A stretch of DNA of 38,379 nucleotides from DATCSE01 sp036568605 (GTDB lineage: Bacteria; Pseudomonadota; Gammaproteobacteria; Burkholderiales; Burkholderiaceae_C), in assembly GCA_036568605.1 (NCBI GenBank), contig DATCSE010000020.1:1-38379 (forward strand), in the 5' to 3' direction. The position numbers were made by a program, and so were the translations under genes. The notes below the pieces were generated by a model. It made no database searches. It was given only the letters and a program-made list of their open reading frames with translations, and was not told the origin of the DNA. Below, one piece after another: positions 17,849-26,514 of the stretch (the stretch's first letter is position 1; each line of letters opens with the position of its first letter).

Positions 17849-17985
17849 GTTCGTCTCCTCTCGAGTCGATCGCGTCTGTGACTGCTGTGGCACCTCATGC
17901 CCAGGCGCGAAAGCATGGGACACATGCCCATTGTCGGCACCCGCAATTTGGATGACCATACGTGAAACTGCGGGGAACGAAGTCG
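17849..17985. promoter_or_regulatory. Divergent promoter region between SnoaL-like and cyclase genes
   Basis: This 137-bp interval must carry start signals for both strands. It contains the ribosome-binding site of the minus-strand gene at its left end. GGGGAA at about 17972-17977 would serve a GTG start at 17986. No clear operator was found. Confidence 0.4.
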
Positions 17986-20900
17986 GTGGACGCACTTGAA
18001 CGGTGGCTCGCGACCGTCGGTCTGGAGCAGCTTGCGCCGCTCTTGCGTTCGCAGGATGTCGATCTTGATGTCCTGGCGGAGCTCTCCGATGCCGATCTCG
18101 AGAAGATCGGTGTCTCGCTGGGGCTGCGCAGGAAGCTGCTGAAGGCACTCGATCAGCGTCGACTTCACCAGGCCGCGCCGTCGCCACCTGCAGTCGCCGA
18201 ACCTTGCTTTGCCGAGCGCAGGCATTTGACGGTGATGTTCTGCGACCTCGTCGGCTCGACGGCGATGTCGTCGCGACTCGATCCGGAGGAACTGGGCGAC
18301 ATACTCCGCACCTACCGTGATGCAGTCGCAGCGCAGGTGGTTCGCTTCGACGGACATGTCGCCCAGTATCTCGGCGATGGCGTCTTGGCGTATTTCGGCT
18401 GGCCAAGGGCGCATGAACATGAGGCGGAGCAGGCTGTCCGGGCCGGATTGGCAGCGATCGAGGCGATCACGTCGCTGCCTTCGCGGCAAAACATCGTCCT
18501 GGCCGCTCGTATCGGCATCGCCACCGGCCTCGTCGTCGTCGGTGAGAGGGCCGCGCACGACGAAACGGCCATCGGTGAAACACCCAACCTGGCCGCCCGG
18601 CTTCAGGCACTGGCCACGCCCAACACCGTGGTGATCGAGGCGGCGACGCAGCGGCTGCTGGGTGCGCTGTTCGAGTACGAGGTTCTTCCCGCATTCGAGG
18701 CCAAGGGAATCGCGCAGCCAGTCCAGGCCTTCAAGGTTCTCCGGCAAAGCACGATCGAAAGCCGATTCGAGGCCCTCCATCCATCGGCGCTCACCCCGCT
18801 GGTCGGTCGCGATGAGGAAGTCCAGCTCTTGCTGCGCCGTTGGGGACGGGCCAAGGCCGGCATCGGACAAGTCGTCATGATTTCCGGCGAGCCCGGGATC
18901 GGCAAATCGAGGGTCACCGCGGCCTTGATCGAGCACATTGGATCCGAGCGGTACATGAAACTGCGCTACTTCTGTTCACCGCACCATCGCGACAGCGCGC
19001 TCTACCCCATCGCCAACCAGATCGAACGAGCGGCAGCTCTCGAGCGAGATGACGAACCGTCCGTCAAGCTGGACAAGCTCGAAGCGCTGTTCACGGTGGG
19101 CGCGGCGTGCTTCGAAGATCGACGCCTTGTCGCCGAGCTTCTGCGGCTGCCGGAGACGGGTCGCTATCCACCATTGAGTCTGAATCCCCAGCAGCGCAAG
19201 CAGAGGACCTTTGACATCCTGTTGCGACAGCTGGACGCGCTGGCCGCTGTCGAGCCGCTGCTCTGCGTCTTCGAAGACATGCACTGGATCGATCCGACCA
19301 GCCTGGAGATGCTCGAGCGCATGATAGAGCGCGTCCGTCGGTTGCCGGTCCTGGTCGTGCTGACGTTCCGACCCGAATTCGTGCCTCCGTGGATAGGCGA
19401 GGCCAATGTGACGCTGATGAGCCTGAACCGGCTGGACCGGCGCGACGGAGCGGCCTTGATCGAGCGCGTCGTCGGCAATCATCGCTTGCCACAGGAGATC
19501 GTGAACGAGATCGTGGAGCGCACCGATGGCGTTCCACTCTTTGCCGAGGAACTGACCAAAGCCGTGCTCGAAGCCGGCAACAGCGAGGCGGCGGCTCGGA
19601 CGCTGGCCAGCATGCCGGCCCACACCGTACCGGCCACGCTTTACGCCTCGTTGATGGCACGTCTCGATCGGCTCGGCAGCGCGAGGGAGATCGCGCAAAT
19701 CGGCGCGGCGATCGGGCGCGAGTGCCCTCACGACATACTCGCCGCCGTCTCCGCTCAGTCCGAGGCAGACTTGCGGGCGTCGATCGAGAAGCTCACAGCC
19801 TCCGGCTTGCTGCTTGCACGGGGTGCGCCGCCGGATGCGGTCTACGTGTTCAAGCATGCACTCGTGCAGGATGCCACCTACGCGACCTTGCTCATGAGCA
19901 AGCGCGAGCAACTGCACCGGAGAATCGCCGAGGTGCTCGAAACCCAGTTCCCCGATCAAGCGGCGCGCGAACCCGAGCTCCTGGCGCGTCACTTCGCCGA
20001 AGCCAAGCTACCGCACCGCGCCATCGGCTATTGGATCAAGGCCGGCCGCCACGCAGCGGAGCGATCCGCCAACCTGGAGGCCATCACACACCTGTCGCGG
20101 GCGCTGGATGCGTTGAAGCTGCAGCCGGAGAGCGAGGCGCGGGATCGACAGGAACTGGTCGCGCAGACGGCCATCGGCACACCGCTCATGTCTGTTCACG
20201 GCTATGCCGCGCCGCAAACCGGCGCCGCCTACGCCCGCGCGCACTTGCTGACGCAACGCCTCGGCGATCGAGCCGGGCTCCGGGCGACGCTGAGCGGACA
20301 GTTCTCCTATCACTTTGTCCGCGGCGACCCGGCCATGATGCGCCAACTGGCGCTGGACGCGACGACGACTGCCGAAGCAACGTCGGATGACGCGCTGCGG
20401 CTTGTCGGCTGCCGTCTGGCGGGCCTGAGCGCGATTCACTTCGGCAAGTTCGCAGAGGCCAGGACGGCGCTGGAAACGATCGTTCGTTCGTACGACCCGA
20501 GCAAGCATCGTCCGCCGCCGGATCACTATGTGCACGACCCGAAGATGTACGCCCTTGGCTATCTGGCGGTCATTCTGTGGATCCAGGGCTACCCTGACAC
20601 GGCTCGCCGATGGAGCGCAGCGGCGATCGACTACACGGCCGAACTCCACCATGCCAACATGACCGCCTTCGCACGGGTCTATGGCGGTGCCGGGCTGCAT
20701 GAACTGTTGGGCGACACCGACGTCGTGCGCAGGCACGTGGACGCGGTCATCGAACTCGCCGACCAGCACAGCCTTCATTACTTTCGTCTCAGCGGCCTCA
20801 TCCTGCAAGCTTGGCTGATTGCCTTGGCCGGCGACCTGAGCGAGGGCATTCGCCTCATGCGCCTAAACATTGAAGAGCGATTCTCGCTGGGGGTCAGCTG

Positions 20901-21309
20901 GTATCAGGTTCGATACCTCTGCATGCTGGCTGAGCTGTGCCATCGGCAAGGCGATGCAGGCGCTGGCTTGGATCTGCTTGCGCGCGCGATGCGACACATC
21001 GAAGACCACGAAGAGAACATGTGGCGCGCCGAGGTGCAGCGGCTCAGGGCTGAAATGCTGCGCCTCGGGGGGATGGCGGCTCGGCTCGAGATCGAGTCCT
21101 GTCTCAGGGAGTCCGTCGCCATCGCGCGGCGCCAGGGCGCGAAGTCCTTCGAGCTTCGCGCAGCGACAAGTCTCGCGAGTTTTTGGCGGGAACTCGGGCG
21201 ACGCGATGACGCGAGGCAAGAGCTTGCGTCCGTGATGGGCTGGTTCACAGAGGGCTTTGACACGGCCGACCTTCGACGGGCGCGGGAGCTATTGACGGAC
21301 CTGGCCTGA
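17986..21309 (+). CDS. SAM domain - class III adenylate/guanylate cyclase - AAA ATPase - TPR protein
   Basis: This is a 1107-residue multidomain regulator. Residues 1-57 form a SAM-like interaction domain (LSDADLEKIGVSLGLRRKLL). Residues ~77-250 are a class III nucleotide cyclase with both metal aspartates (D87 in FCDLVGST, D131 in LGDGVLAYFGWP) and the transition-state Asn-Arg pair (N201 and R205 in GETPNLAARLQ), so it should be catalytically competent. Residues ~270-600 are an AAA-type NTPase with Walker A GEPGIGKS (from 301) and Walker B LLCVFEDMHWID. The rest is TPR-like helical repeats. GTG 17986 is chosen for its GGGGAA site and family-like N-terminus; GTG 17962 is an alternative. The stop TGA is followed in the same frame by a response-regulator remnant. 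Confidence 0.92.
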   Translation: MDALERWLATVGLEQLAPLLRSQDVDLDVLAELSDADLEKIGVSLGLRRKLLKALDQRRLHQAAPSPPAVAEPCFAERRHLTVMFCDLVGSTAMSSRLDPEELGDILRTYRDAVAAQVVRFDGHVAQYLGDGVLAYFGWPRAHEHEAEQAVRAGLAAIEAITSLPSRQNIVLAARIGIATGLVVVGERAAHDETAIGETPNLAARLQALATPNTVVIEAATQRLLGALFEYEVLPAFEAKGIAQPVQAFKVLRQSTIESRFEALHPSALTPLVGRDEEVQLLLRRWGRAKAGIGQVVMISGEPGIGKSRVTAALIEHIGSERYMKLRYFCSPHHRDSALYPIANQIERAAALERDDEPSVKLDKLEALFTVGAACFEDRRLVAELLRLPETGRYPPLSLNPQQRKQRTFDILLRQLDALAAVEPLLCVFEDMHWIDPTSLEMLERMIERVRRLPVLVVLTFRPEFVPPWIGEANVTLMSLNRLDRRDGAALIERVVGNHRLPQEIVNEIVERTDGVPLFAEELTKAVLEAGNSEAAARTLASMPAHTVPATLYASLMARLDRLGSAREIAQIGAAIGRECPHDILAAVSAQSEADLRASIEKLTASGLLLARGAPPDAVYVFKHALVQDATYATLLMSKREQLHRRIAEVLETQFPDQAAREPELLARHFAEAKLPHRAIGYWIKAGRHAAERSANLEAITHLSRALDALKLQPESEARDRQELVAQTAIGTPLMSVHGYAAPQTGAAYARAHLLTQRLGDRAGLRATLSGQFSYHFVRGDPAMMRQLALDATTTAEATSDDALRLVGCRLAGLSAIHFGKFAEARTALETIVRSYDPSKHRPPPDHYVHDPKMYALGYLAVILWIQGYPDTARRWSAAAIDYTAELHHANMTAFARVYGGAGLHELLGDTDVVRRHVDAVIELADQHSLHYFRLSGLILQAWLIALAGDLSEGIRLMRLNIEERFSLGVSWYQVRYLCMLAELCHRQGDAGAGLDLLARAMRHIEDHEENMWRAEVQRLRAEMLRLGGMAARLEIESCLRESVAIARRQGAKSFELRAATSLASFWRELGRRDDARQELASVMGWFTEGFDTADLRRARELLTDLA

Positions 21310-21708
21310 GACTCGACTCCTTGCCGCAGGCGTTCTGCGCGGGAGCCGGGCGACGCTCTATCGCTGCGGGCCATCAAGGCCGGCGCCATGGGTTACCTCT
21401 TGAAGGGGATGCTTCACCTCGAACTCGTGGGTGCCCTTCGTGCCGTCGCGGCCGGCGGCCTTCGTATCCCGACCGAGGTCGCGGCGGCTCTCGCAGGACA
21501 CGTCACCGGCGAGACGCTTACCTCCCGTGAGGTCGAGGTACTGCGGTTGGTCGCCGCGGGTCGCTCAAACAAGCGGGTCTCCGTAGAGCTTGGCGTCAGT
21601 GAAGAGACCGTCAAAGCTCACATGCGCAGCATCCTCAACAAGCTGACCGCGAACGACCGAACCCACGCGGTGACGATTGCCATCAAGCGTGGCTTCATCG
21701 AGGTTTGA
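21310..21708 (+). pseudogene. NarL/LuxR-type response regulator remnant, receiver mostly deleted
   Basis: The frame is open from just after the cyclase stop to 21708. It encodes the last part of a receiver domain (SLRAIKAGAMGYLLKGM, from about 21350) and a complete LuxR-type helix-turn-helix (LTSREVEVLRLVAAGRSN, VSEETVKAHMRSILNKL). The first ~90 residues of the receiver, including the phosphoacceptor Asp, are absent. The only usable start is ATG 21388, which would give a 106-residue HTH protein without phosphorylation control and with no evident ribosome-binding site. The remnant is in the same frame as the cyclase, separated by one TGA. A decayed gene is most likely; a truncated but active DNA-binding protein is the alternative. 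Confidence 0.8.
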
Positions 21709-21752
21709 GCAGCCCGCCGGTTCCGGAAAGTCGTGCATGGATGTGCACAAGA

Positions 21753-23831
21753 TCAATTTGTCGCCGCTCCGGCGAGACTCGAGCGTGCACGCTGCAGCAT
21801 GCGAGCCAGGCTCGTGGCCAAGTCGTGCCTCGACAGTGGCTTCTTCAGGACCTCATCGGCATTGTTCTCAGGTGCGCCGCCGGCGGATGGATCGGCCATG
21901 AAGCCGCTCACCAGCATCGTCGGAATGTCCGGGCGGATGTGCCGGATCTCGCGTATCAGCAGCGATCCGGTCATTCCCGGCATTCGCTCGTCGGTGATGA
22001 CGGCGTCGAAGCCCTGCGGGAAGGCACGAAACGTCGCAAGTGCTTCGGAACTGGACGTGAAGCCGACAGCCCGATAGCCGAAGTCCTCCAGCGTCTCGGT
22101 CGTGATCAGCATCAGCGGCTCCTCATCGTCGACCACCATCACGCGTTCGAGGTTGCCGCGCGGCACGTCCGGCGTTTCATGCTCGCTCGCTTCGGCGGCG
22201 TCGCCGGCCCGGGGCAGGTATACCGTGAAGACGCTGCCTACGCTTTGTTCGCTGACGACGCTGATGGCGCCTCTGAGTTCGGTGACGATGCCGTGCACCA
22301 AGGACAGGCCGAGGCCGGTGCCGACCCCGACTTCCTTCGTCGTGAAAAAAGGGTCGAAGATGCGGTCCACGATGTCGGTCGGGATGCCGGTGCCGCCATC
22401 CGCGACTTCGAGAATGACATAGTCGCCGGTCTCCAAGGTTCCTGTGCTTGTCAGGCGCGGCGCGTCGATGTGGACCGGCTCCAGCAGCACGCGGACCTTG
22501 CCGCCAGACGGCATCGCCTGGAAAGCGTTCGTCACGAGATTCATCACCACCTGGTGCACTTGCGTCGGGTCGCCCATCACCGCTGCACGGCCTGCCAGCA
22601 GACGAGGAACGACCGTGACGCCAGCCGGGCGGTTGGCCGCAAGATGATCCAGCGCCTCCCGTACGATGCGTTCCAGGTGCACAGCGGTGTAATCGTTCGG
22701 GCTGCTGCGGCTGAACATCAGAATCTGGTCGACCAGTGCTCGGCCGCGCTCAGCCGCCGTCATGATGCTGTCGACATCCCGCTGCAGGCGCGTCCCTCCC
22801 GGTGCGTCCCGCAGCGCGCGTTCGCCATACCCGAGGATTGCGCCGAGGATGTTGTTGAAATCATGTGCGATGCCGCCCGCGAGCGTGCCCACCGCTTCCA
22901 GCCGCTGCGCCTGCCGAAGCTGCCGCTCCAGGCGGCGCAGTTCCTCCTCGGCCAGATGGCGCTCCGTGACATCCAGCATGAAGCCCACCATGCGCGTCGG
23001 CTGCCCCTGATCGTCGAACGTCATGCGGCCCCGGACCTGAAGCCAGCGAACCTCTCCGGTCGGTTGGATGACCCGATGCTCGACCGCGACCTCGCCGGTA
23101 TCTTGCGCCTGCCGCATCGCGGCCTCGACCATGGGCCAGTCGTCGACGCAGACGAACTGACGCCAGGTGTCGTAGCTCGCAACGTAGGAACCGGGGACCA
23201 GCCCGAACAGTGCCTCGAGTTCTGGCGACCAGCGCAATCCTTCCTGTGCTGAACCGATGCGCCATTCGAAGGCCGCGGCCCGCGCCGCTTTCTGTGCCAG
23301 TTCGAGCATCTCCTGGCGTGCGTGCAGTTCCTCCTCGATGCGTTTGCGCTCCGTGATGTTGCGCCCGATGCCGTGGTAACCCTTGAAGCGGCCTTCCGCA
23401 TCGAAGATCGGCGTTCCGCTCATGCTGAGGTAGCGAATTTCGCCGTCGACTCCCACTCGGCAGCACACCAGATCGCGGAACGGCTGGCGAGCGGCGAGCA
23501 CGGCCATGTGCTCGGCCCAGGAGCCCGACAGCGGCCACATGTTGGCGAGCTCCCAGCGTAGCTTGCCGTAAGACGATTCGCCGGTGTGCCCGGTCAGGTC
23601 GATGGCCTGGCTGGACAGATAGGTGAATCGCAAGGTCTCGTCCTGCCTCCAGTACCAGTCGGACAACAGCTCGGTGAGGCTGCGAAAGCGGGCCTCGCTT
23701 TCGCGCAGCGCCTCCATGAAACCGGCGTCCTGATCCTGCTCGCCCGACGGCGCGAGGCGGATCAGCCATCGCGAGACCGCCGCCAGGGCGTGTGCCAGCC
23801 TCGAGACGCAAGCGCGAAGCAACCGAGTCAT
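21753..23831 (-). CDS. PAS-PAS hybrid histidine kinase with C-terminal receiver
   Basis: This 692-residue protein has a short hydrophobic or amphipathic N-terminus, two PAS/PAC domains (~43-165 and ~178-293), a HisKA dimerisation domain with phospho-accepting H323 (GGIAHDFNNILG), an HATPase_c domain (MNLVTNAFQAMPSGG, ADGGTGIP, GTGLGLSLVHG), and a receiver with D614 (VITDERMPG) and the conserved Lys in LKKPLS. No convincing pair of membrane segments is present, so sensing is probably cytosolic through PAS. ATG 23831 is used; GTG 23837 is two codons upstream. It lies 38 bp downstream of the sugar-binding-protein gene on the same strand. Its kinase core is nearly identical to that of the kinase at 33563-34831. 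Confidence 0.93.
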   Translation of the reverse strand: MTRLLRACVSRLAHALAAVSRWLIRLAPSGEQDQDAGFMEALRESEARFRSLTELLSDWYWRQDETLRFTYLSSQAIDLTGHTGESSYGKLRWELANMWPLSGSWAEHMAVLAARQPFRDLVCCRVGVDGEIRYLSMSGTPIFDAEGRFKGYHGIGRNITERKRIEEELHARQEMLELAQKAARAAAFEWRIGSAQEGLRWSPELEALFGLVPGSYVASYDTWRQFVCVDDWPMVEAAMRQAQDTGEVAVEHRVIQPTGEVRWLQVRGRMTFDDQGQPTRMVGFMLDVTERHLAEEELRRLERQLRQAQRLEAVGTLAGGIAHDFNNILGAILGYGERALRDAPGGTRLQRDVDSIMTAAERGRALVDQILMFSRSSPNDYTAVHLERIVREALDHLAANRPAGVTVVPRLLAGRAAVMGDPTQVHQVVMNLVTNAFQAMPSGGKVRVLLEPVHIDAPRLTSTGTLETGDYVILEVADGGTGIPTDIVDRIFDPFFTTKEVGVGTGLGLSLVHGIVTELRGAISVVSEQSVGSVFTVYLPRAGDAAEASEHETPDVPRGNLERVMVVDDEEPLMLITTETLEDFGYRAVGFTSSSEALATFRAFPQGFDAVITDERMPGMTGSLLIREIRHIRPDIPTMLVSGFMADPSAGGAPENNADEVLKKPLSRHDLATSLARMLQRARSSLAGAATN

Positions 23832-23869
23832 GCGCACCGTTGATACGAATCCGCCACCGGTGCGTCAGC

Positions 23870-24868
23870 TCACTTCTTGCCCCAGCACATCTCGGTGCCG
23901 GCCTGCACGTCCTTGCTTTCGATGCCCGAGAGCCGCTTGTACGCGATCAATGTGACGCCCGTGTCCGTGTAGCCGCTGGGCTTCTTGCCTGTTCGCACAT
24001 ATTCCACGCCGGCGGCAACGCCCAGTGCCCCCATCTTGACCGGGTACTGCTGGGAGGTGGCCGCGATCATGTTGGACGCCACGTTGCGAACACCCTCGCA
24101 GCCTCCGTCGATCGACACGATCGTGACCCCCTTCTCCTTGCCTGCCGCCCGAAGCGCATTGAAGGCACCTGCGGCAGCGGGCTCGTTGACCGTGTAAACC
24201 AGATTGATGTCCGGGTTCTTCTGGAGGCAGCTTTCCATGGCGCTCTGGCCCTTGGCCTGGTCTCCGAAACTGTCGACCATGCAGACGACGCTGGGGTGGC
24301 GACCCAGCTCGGTGCTCTTGGCGTCGGGGGCATCGAAGCCCAGGCCGTGCAGGAACCCGTTGTGCCGCGGCGTTCCCACGGAAAGGCCCGGCACGAGATC
24401 CAGCATGGCAATGACCGCCTTCTTGCCCGCAAGCGCTGCCTTCGCGTACTGGCCGATCCGAACGCCGGCGTCGTAGTTGTCTGTCGCGAAAAGGGCATCG
24501 GTGGCATCAGGCGGATCGGTCGCCGTGTCCAGCGCGATGATCAACACGCCCTTCTCGCGCATCTTTCGCAAAGTGGGAACGATGGCCTTGGTATCGCTCG
24601 CGGTGATCAGGATCGTCCTCGCGCCGGCCGCCACCATGTTCTCGATGGCCGTGACCTGGGATGCGTTGTCCTGCACGTTCTTGCCGGCAGCAGTCAGCAG
24701 TTTCGCGCCCCTGGCGGCAGCCTCTGCCGCCGCGCCGTCGCGCATGGCGACGAAGAAGGGATTCGAATCGGTCTTGGTGATGAGGCCGATGACGGGGACA
24801 TCGGCGGCGCGCGCGAAGGCAGCGGTCGCCATGGCGACGATCGCCGCCGCAAGGCGTTGAAATGACAT
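23870..24868 (-). CDS. Periplasmic sugar-binding protein (RbsB/FrcB type)
   Basis: This 332-residue protein has a signal peptide (AAFARAADV) and a periplasmic-binding-protein type I fold of the ribose/fructose cluster: VPVIGLITKTDSNPFFVAM at the start, ITASDTKAIVP, NEPAAAGAFNALRAAGKE, VTIVSIDGG. ATG 24868 has GAGGAGG upstream; the earlier in-frame ATG at 24907 has no leader character. Normally such a protein feeds an ABC importer, but no permease or ATPase gene is adjacent. The next gene on the strand is a hybrid histidine kinase 38 bp away. It may act as the receptor of a signalling system or serve a transporter encoded elsewhere. Confidence 0.92.
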   Translation of the reverse strand: MSFQRLAAAIVAMATAAFARAADVPVIGLITKTDSNPFFVAMRDGAAAEAAARGAKLLTAAGKNVQDNASQVTAIENMVAAGARTILITASDTKAIVPTLRKMREKGVLIIALDTATDPPDATDALFATDNYDAGVRIGQYAKAALAGKKAVIAMLDLVPGLSVGTPRHNGFLHGLGFDAPDAKSTELGRHPSVVCMVDSFGDQAKGQSAMESCLQKNPDINLVYTVNEPAAAGAFNALRAAGKEKGVTIVSIDGGCEGVRNVASNMIAATSQQYPVKMGALGVAAGVEYVRTGKKPSGYTDTGVTLIAYKRLSGIESKDVQAGTEMCWGKK

Positions 24869-25066
24869 AACCCCTCCTCGGTGATCGCGTGGTTCAGGCG
24901 CCCGCATTTTTCCATGGGACTTCGGGGGTTCGAGGCCCGCATGCCGGGCCCTTTGTGTCAGTTGACATCAACGCCCAGGCGCGACGACACAATCGCGTGT
25001 TCCGCGCTGGGTGCAATCACCCTTGGGCCAGTTTGTGTGCCTGCATCGCGATGAGCCATTGACGGA
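24869..25066. promoter_or_regulatory. Divergent intergenic region with TGTCA-N2-TGACA inverted repeat
   Basis: This 198-bp gap separates the sugar-binding-protein gene from the receiver-only gene. It contains TGTCAGTTGACA (24956-24967), an inverted repeat with 5-bp arms and a 2-bp centre. The TTGACA within it matches a -35 box exactly, but no well-spaced -10 element was found. Confidence 0.35.
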
Positions 25067-25447
25067 ATGAATACGGACAGGAGGCGCACAGTGCTGGTCG
25101 TCGAGCCGGATGAATTGATCCGGCAGTTGCTGTGCGCGTGGCTGACCGAAGCGGGCTATGCCGTCGAGGCTCAAGCGCCGTCGGGACAAATCCGTCGCGC
25201 CAAGCCTGACCTCGTCATCCTGAACGTGCCGCGCGCGAAGGGCTTTCAGGCCGCGGTCGACTCGCTCAGCGAGCGCTACAGCGGCCCCATCCTCGCGATC
25301 TCTGCTCAATTCAGGCGTGGTCTGGGGGCATCGGCCGCAGTGGCGAGGCGACTCGGCGTACGCCGAGTGCTTCCGAAGCCGTTCACGCGCGAGGAATTGC
25401 TGCAGGCGGTCACAGACAGCTTGGACATGGGTGACGCACCGCGTTGA
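25067..25447 (+). CDS. Stand-alone pseudo-receiver domain protein
   Basis: This 126-residue protein is a single CheY-like receiver with no output domain. The acidic residues after beta-1 are kept as VVEPDE, and the conserved Lys is K104 (LPKPFT). The residue at the phosphoacceptor position is Asn (N53 in DLVILNVPRAKG), where active receivers have Asp. It probably cannot be phosphorylated in the normal way and may act as a decoy, adaptor or phosphorylation-independent regulator. ATG 25067 lies just after the sequence GACGGA. It ends 7 bp from the convergent NarX-type kinase gene. Confidence 0.82.
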   Translation: MNTDRRRTVLVVEPDELIRQLLCAWLTEAGYAVEAQAPSGQIRRAKPDLVILNVPRAKGFQAAVDSLSERYSGPILAISAQFRRGLGASAAVARRLGVRRVLPKPFTREELLQAVTDSLDMGDAPR

Positions 25448-25454
25448 CCTTCGC

Positions 25455-26321
25455 TCAAGATGCGGGGGTCTTGTTCAGGGCGATGGAAATGAATATCTGC
25501 GTACCGCTGCCCACGGCGCTGACGATATCGATCCGGCCGCCAGTGCGCTGCGCACGCTGGCGCATGCTCATCAAGCCGAAGCCGGCATCGTCGCAACGCG
25601 AGGCGTTGAAGCCGCGACCATCGTCGGAGATCAGTGCCACGGCATCGCGATCGTTGCAGGAGAGGTCGATGGCCAGGCGTGACGCGCGCGAATGCTTGAC
25701 CGCGTTGTTGACCGCCTCCTGAACCATGCGAAACAGTTCGCGTGCCTGGTCCTGCGGCAGAGCCGACCAGTCGCCGGTGCTTTCCACCTGAAGCGCCATG
25801 TGAGTGGGAACCACGGCGGAGGCCATTCGGCGAACGGCCACGTCCAAGCGGCTCGAGACGAGTTCCGCCGGAAGCAGCGCGTGGATGGCACGTCGGGACT
25901 CCCGCAAGCCCTGCTGCGCCAGACGCTGGGCTTTCTTGATCGCCTCGCCGGCCGCGCTGGGACCCGCAGAGAGCAGCATCTTGATGCCGATGAAGGCCTG
26001 GGCAACACCATCGTGCAGCTCGCGCGCCACCCGCTCCCGTTCCTGCGCGATGGCGGCGGCGCGGGCGTTCACGATCATGCTGGCCAGTGCGTCCCTGGCT
26101 TGAGCGGTGATCGCGCGCTGCTCGAACAGCGCCGACAGCAGCGCGGTCCATCCCTCCTGATCGTTGGACTGATGTCTCGCCGGGCGACCGTGCGCCCGTG
26201 TGGAGTCATGGGGCCCGTAGAGGCTCGACAGACCGAAACGGGAAGGAATGGCTGTGGCGGCACTCGGGCCGTGGCCCGATGAGCGTTCCAGGATCCCGGC
26301 CCCGACGTGCACTTGCATCAT
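25455..26321 (-). CDS. NarX/DegS-type soluble sensor histidine kinase (HisKA_3)
   Basis: This 288-residue protein has a ~80-residue N-terminal part without membrane segments or recognisable sensor, then a HisKA_3 domain with phospho-accepting H103 (ERVARELHDGVAQAFIGIK) and an HATPase_c domain (VQEAVNNAVKHSRA, SDDGRGFN, GFGLMSMRQRA). Kinases of this class normally phosphorylate NarL-type regulators. The adjacent divergent regulator is OmpR-type, while two NarL-type regulators lie at 31.9 and 36.2 kb. Two consecutive ATG codons (26321, 26318) follow a GGAGA site, and the second has the better spacing. It is convergent with the pseudo-receiver gene. Confidence 0.9.
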   Translation of the reverse strand: MMQVHVGAGILERSSGHGPSAATAIPSRFGLSSLYGPHDSTRAHGRPARHQSNDQEGWTALLSALFEQRAITAQARDALASMIVNARAAAIAQERERVARELHDGVAQAFIGIKMLLSAGPSAAGEAIKKAQRLAQQGLRESRRAIHALLPAELVSSRLDVAVRRMASAVVPTHMALQVESTGDWSALPQDQARELFRMVQEAVNNAVKHSRASRLAIDLSCNDRDAVALISDDGRGFNASRCDDAGFGLMSMRQRAQRTGGRIDIVSAVGSGTQIFISIALNKTPAS

Positions 26322-26514
26322 GCTTCTCCACCAGTTGACGCCCGGATGTTGGCCAAGCCGGATGTCGCGAGCTTGTCGAAGGCCCTGGCTTGCATGACAG
26401 CTGTTGCAAGTTTCGTGTCGCGACAAACACGTTGGAGAAGACGCCTCGCAGCCCGTGGGCGGCCCGCGATTGATGCTAACCTTGCCGCGCGTTTGGACGA
26501 GGCTTGGAGATGAC

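Noticed and set aside
21733..21748. GTGCA-N6-TGCAC hairpin between the regulator remnant and the hybrid kinase as a bidirectional terminator
   Set aside because: The stem is short and there is no clear T-run; evidence is insufficient.
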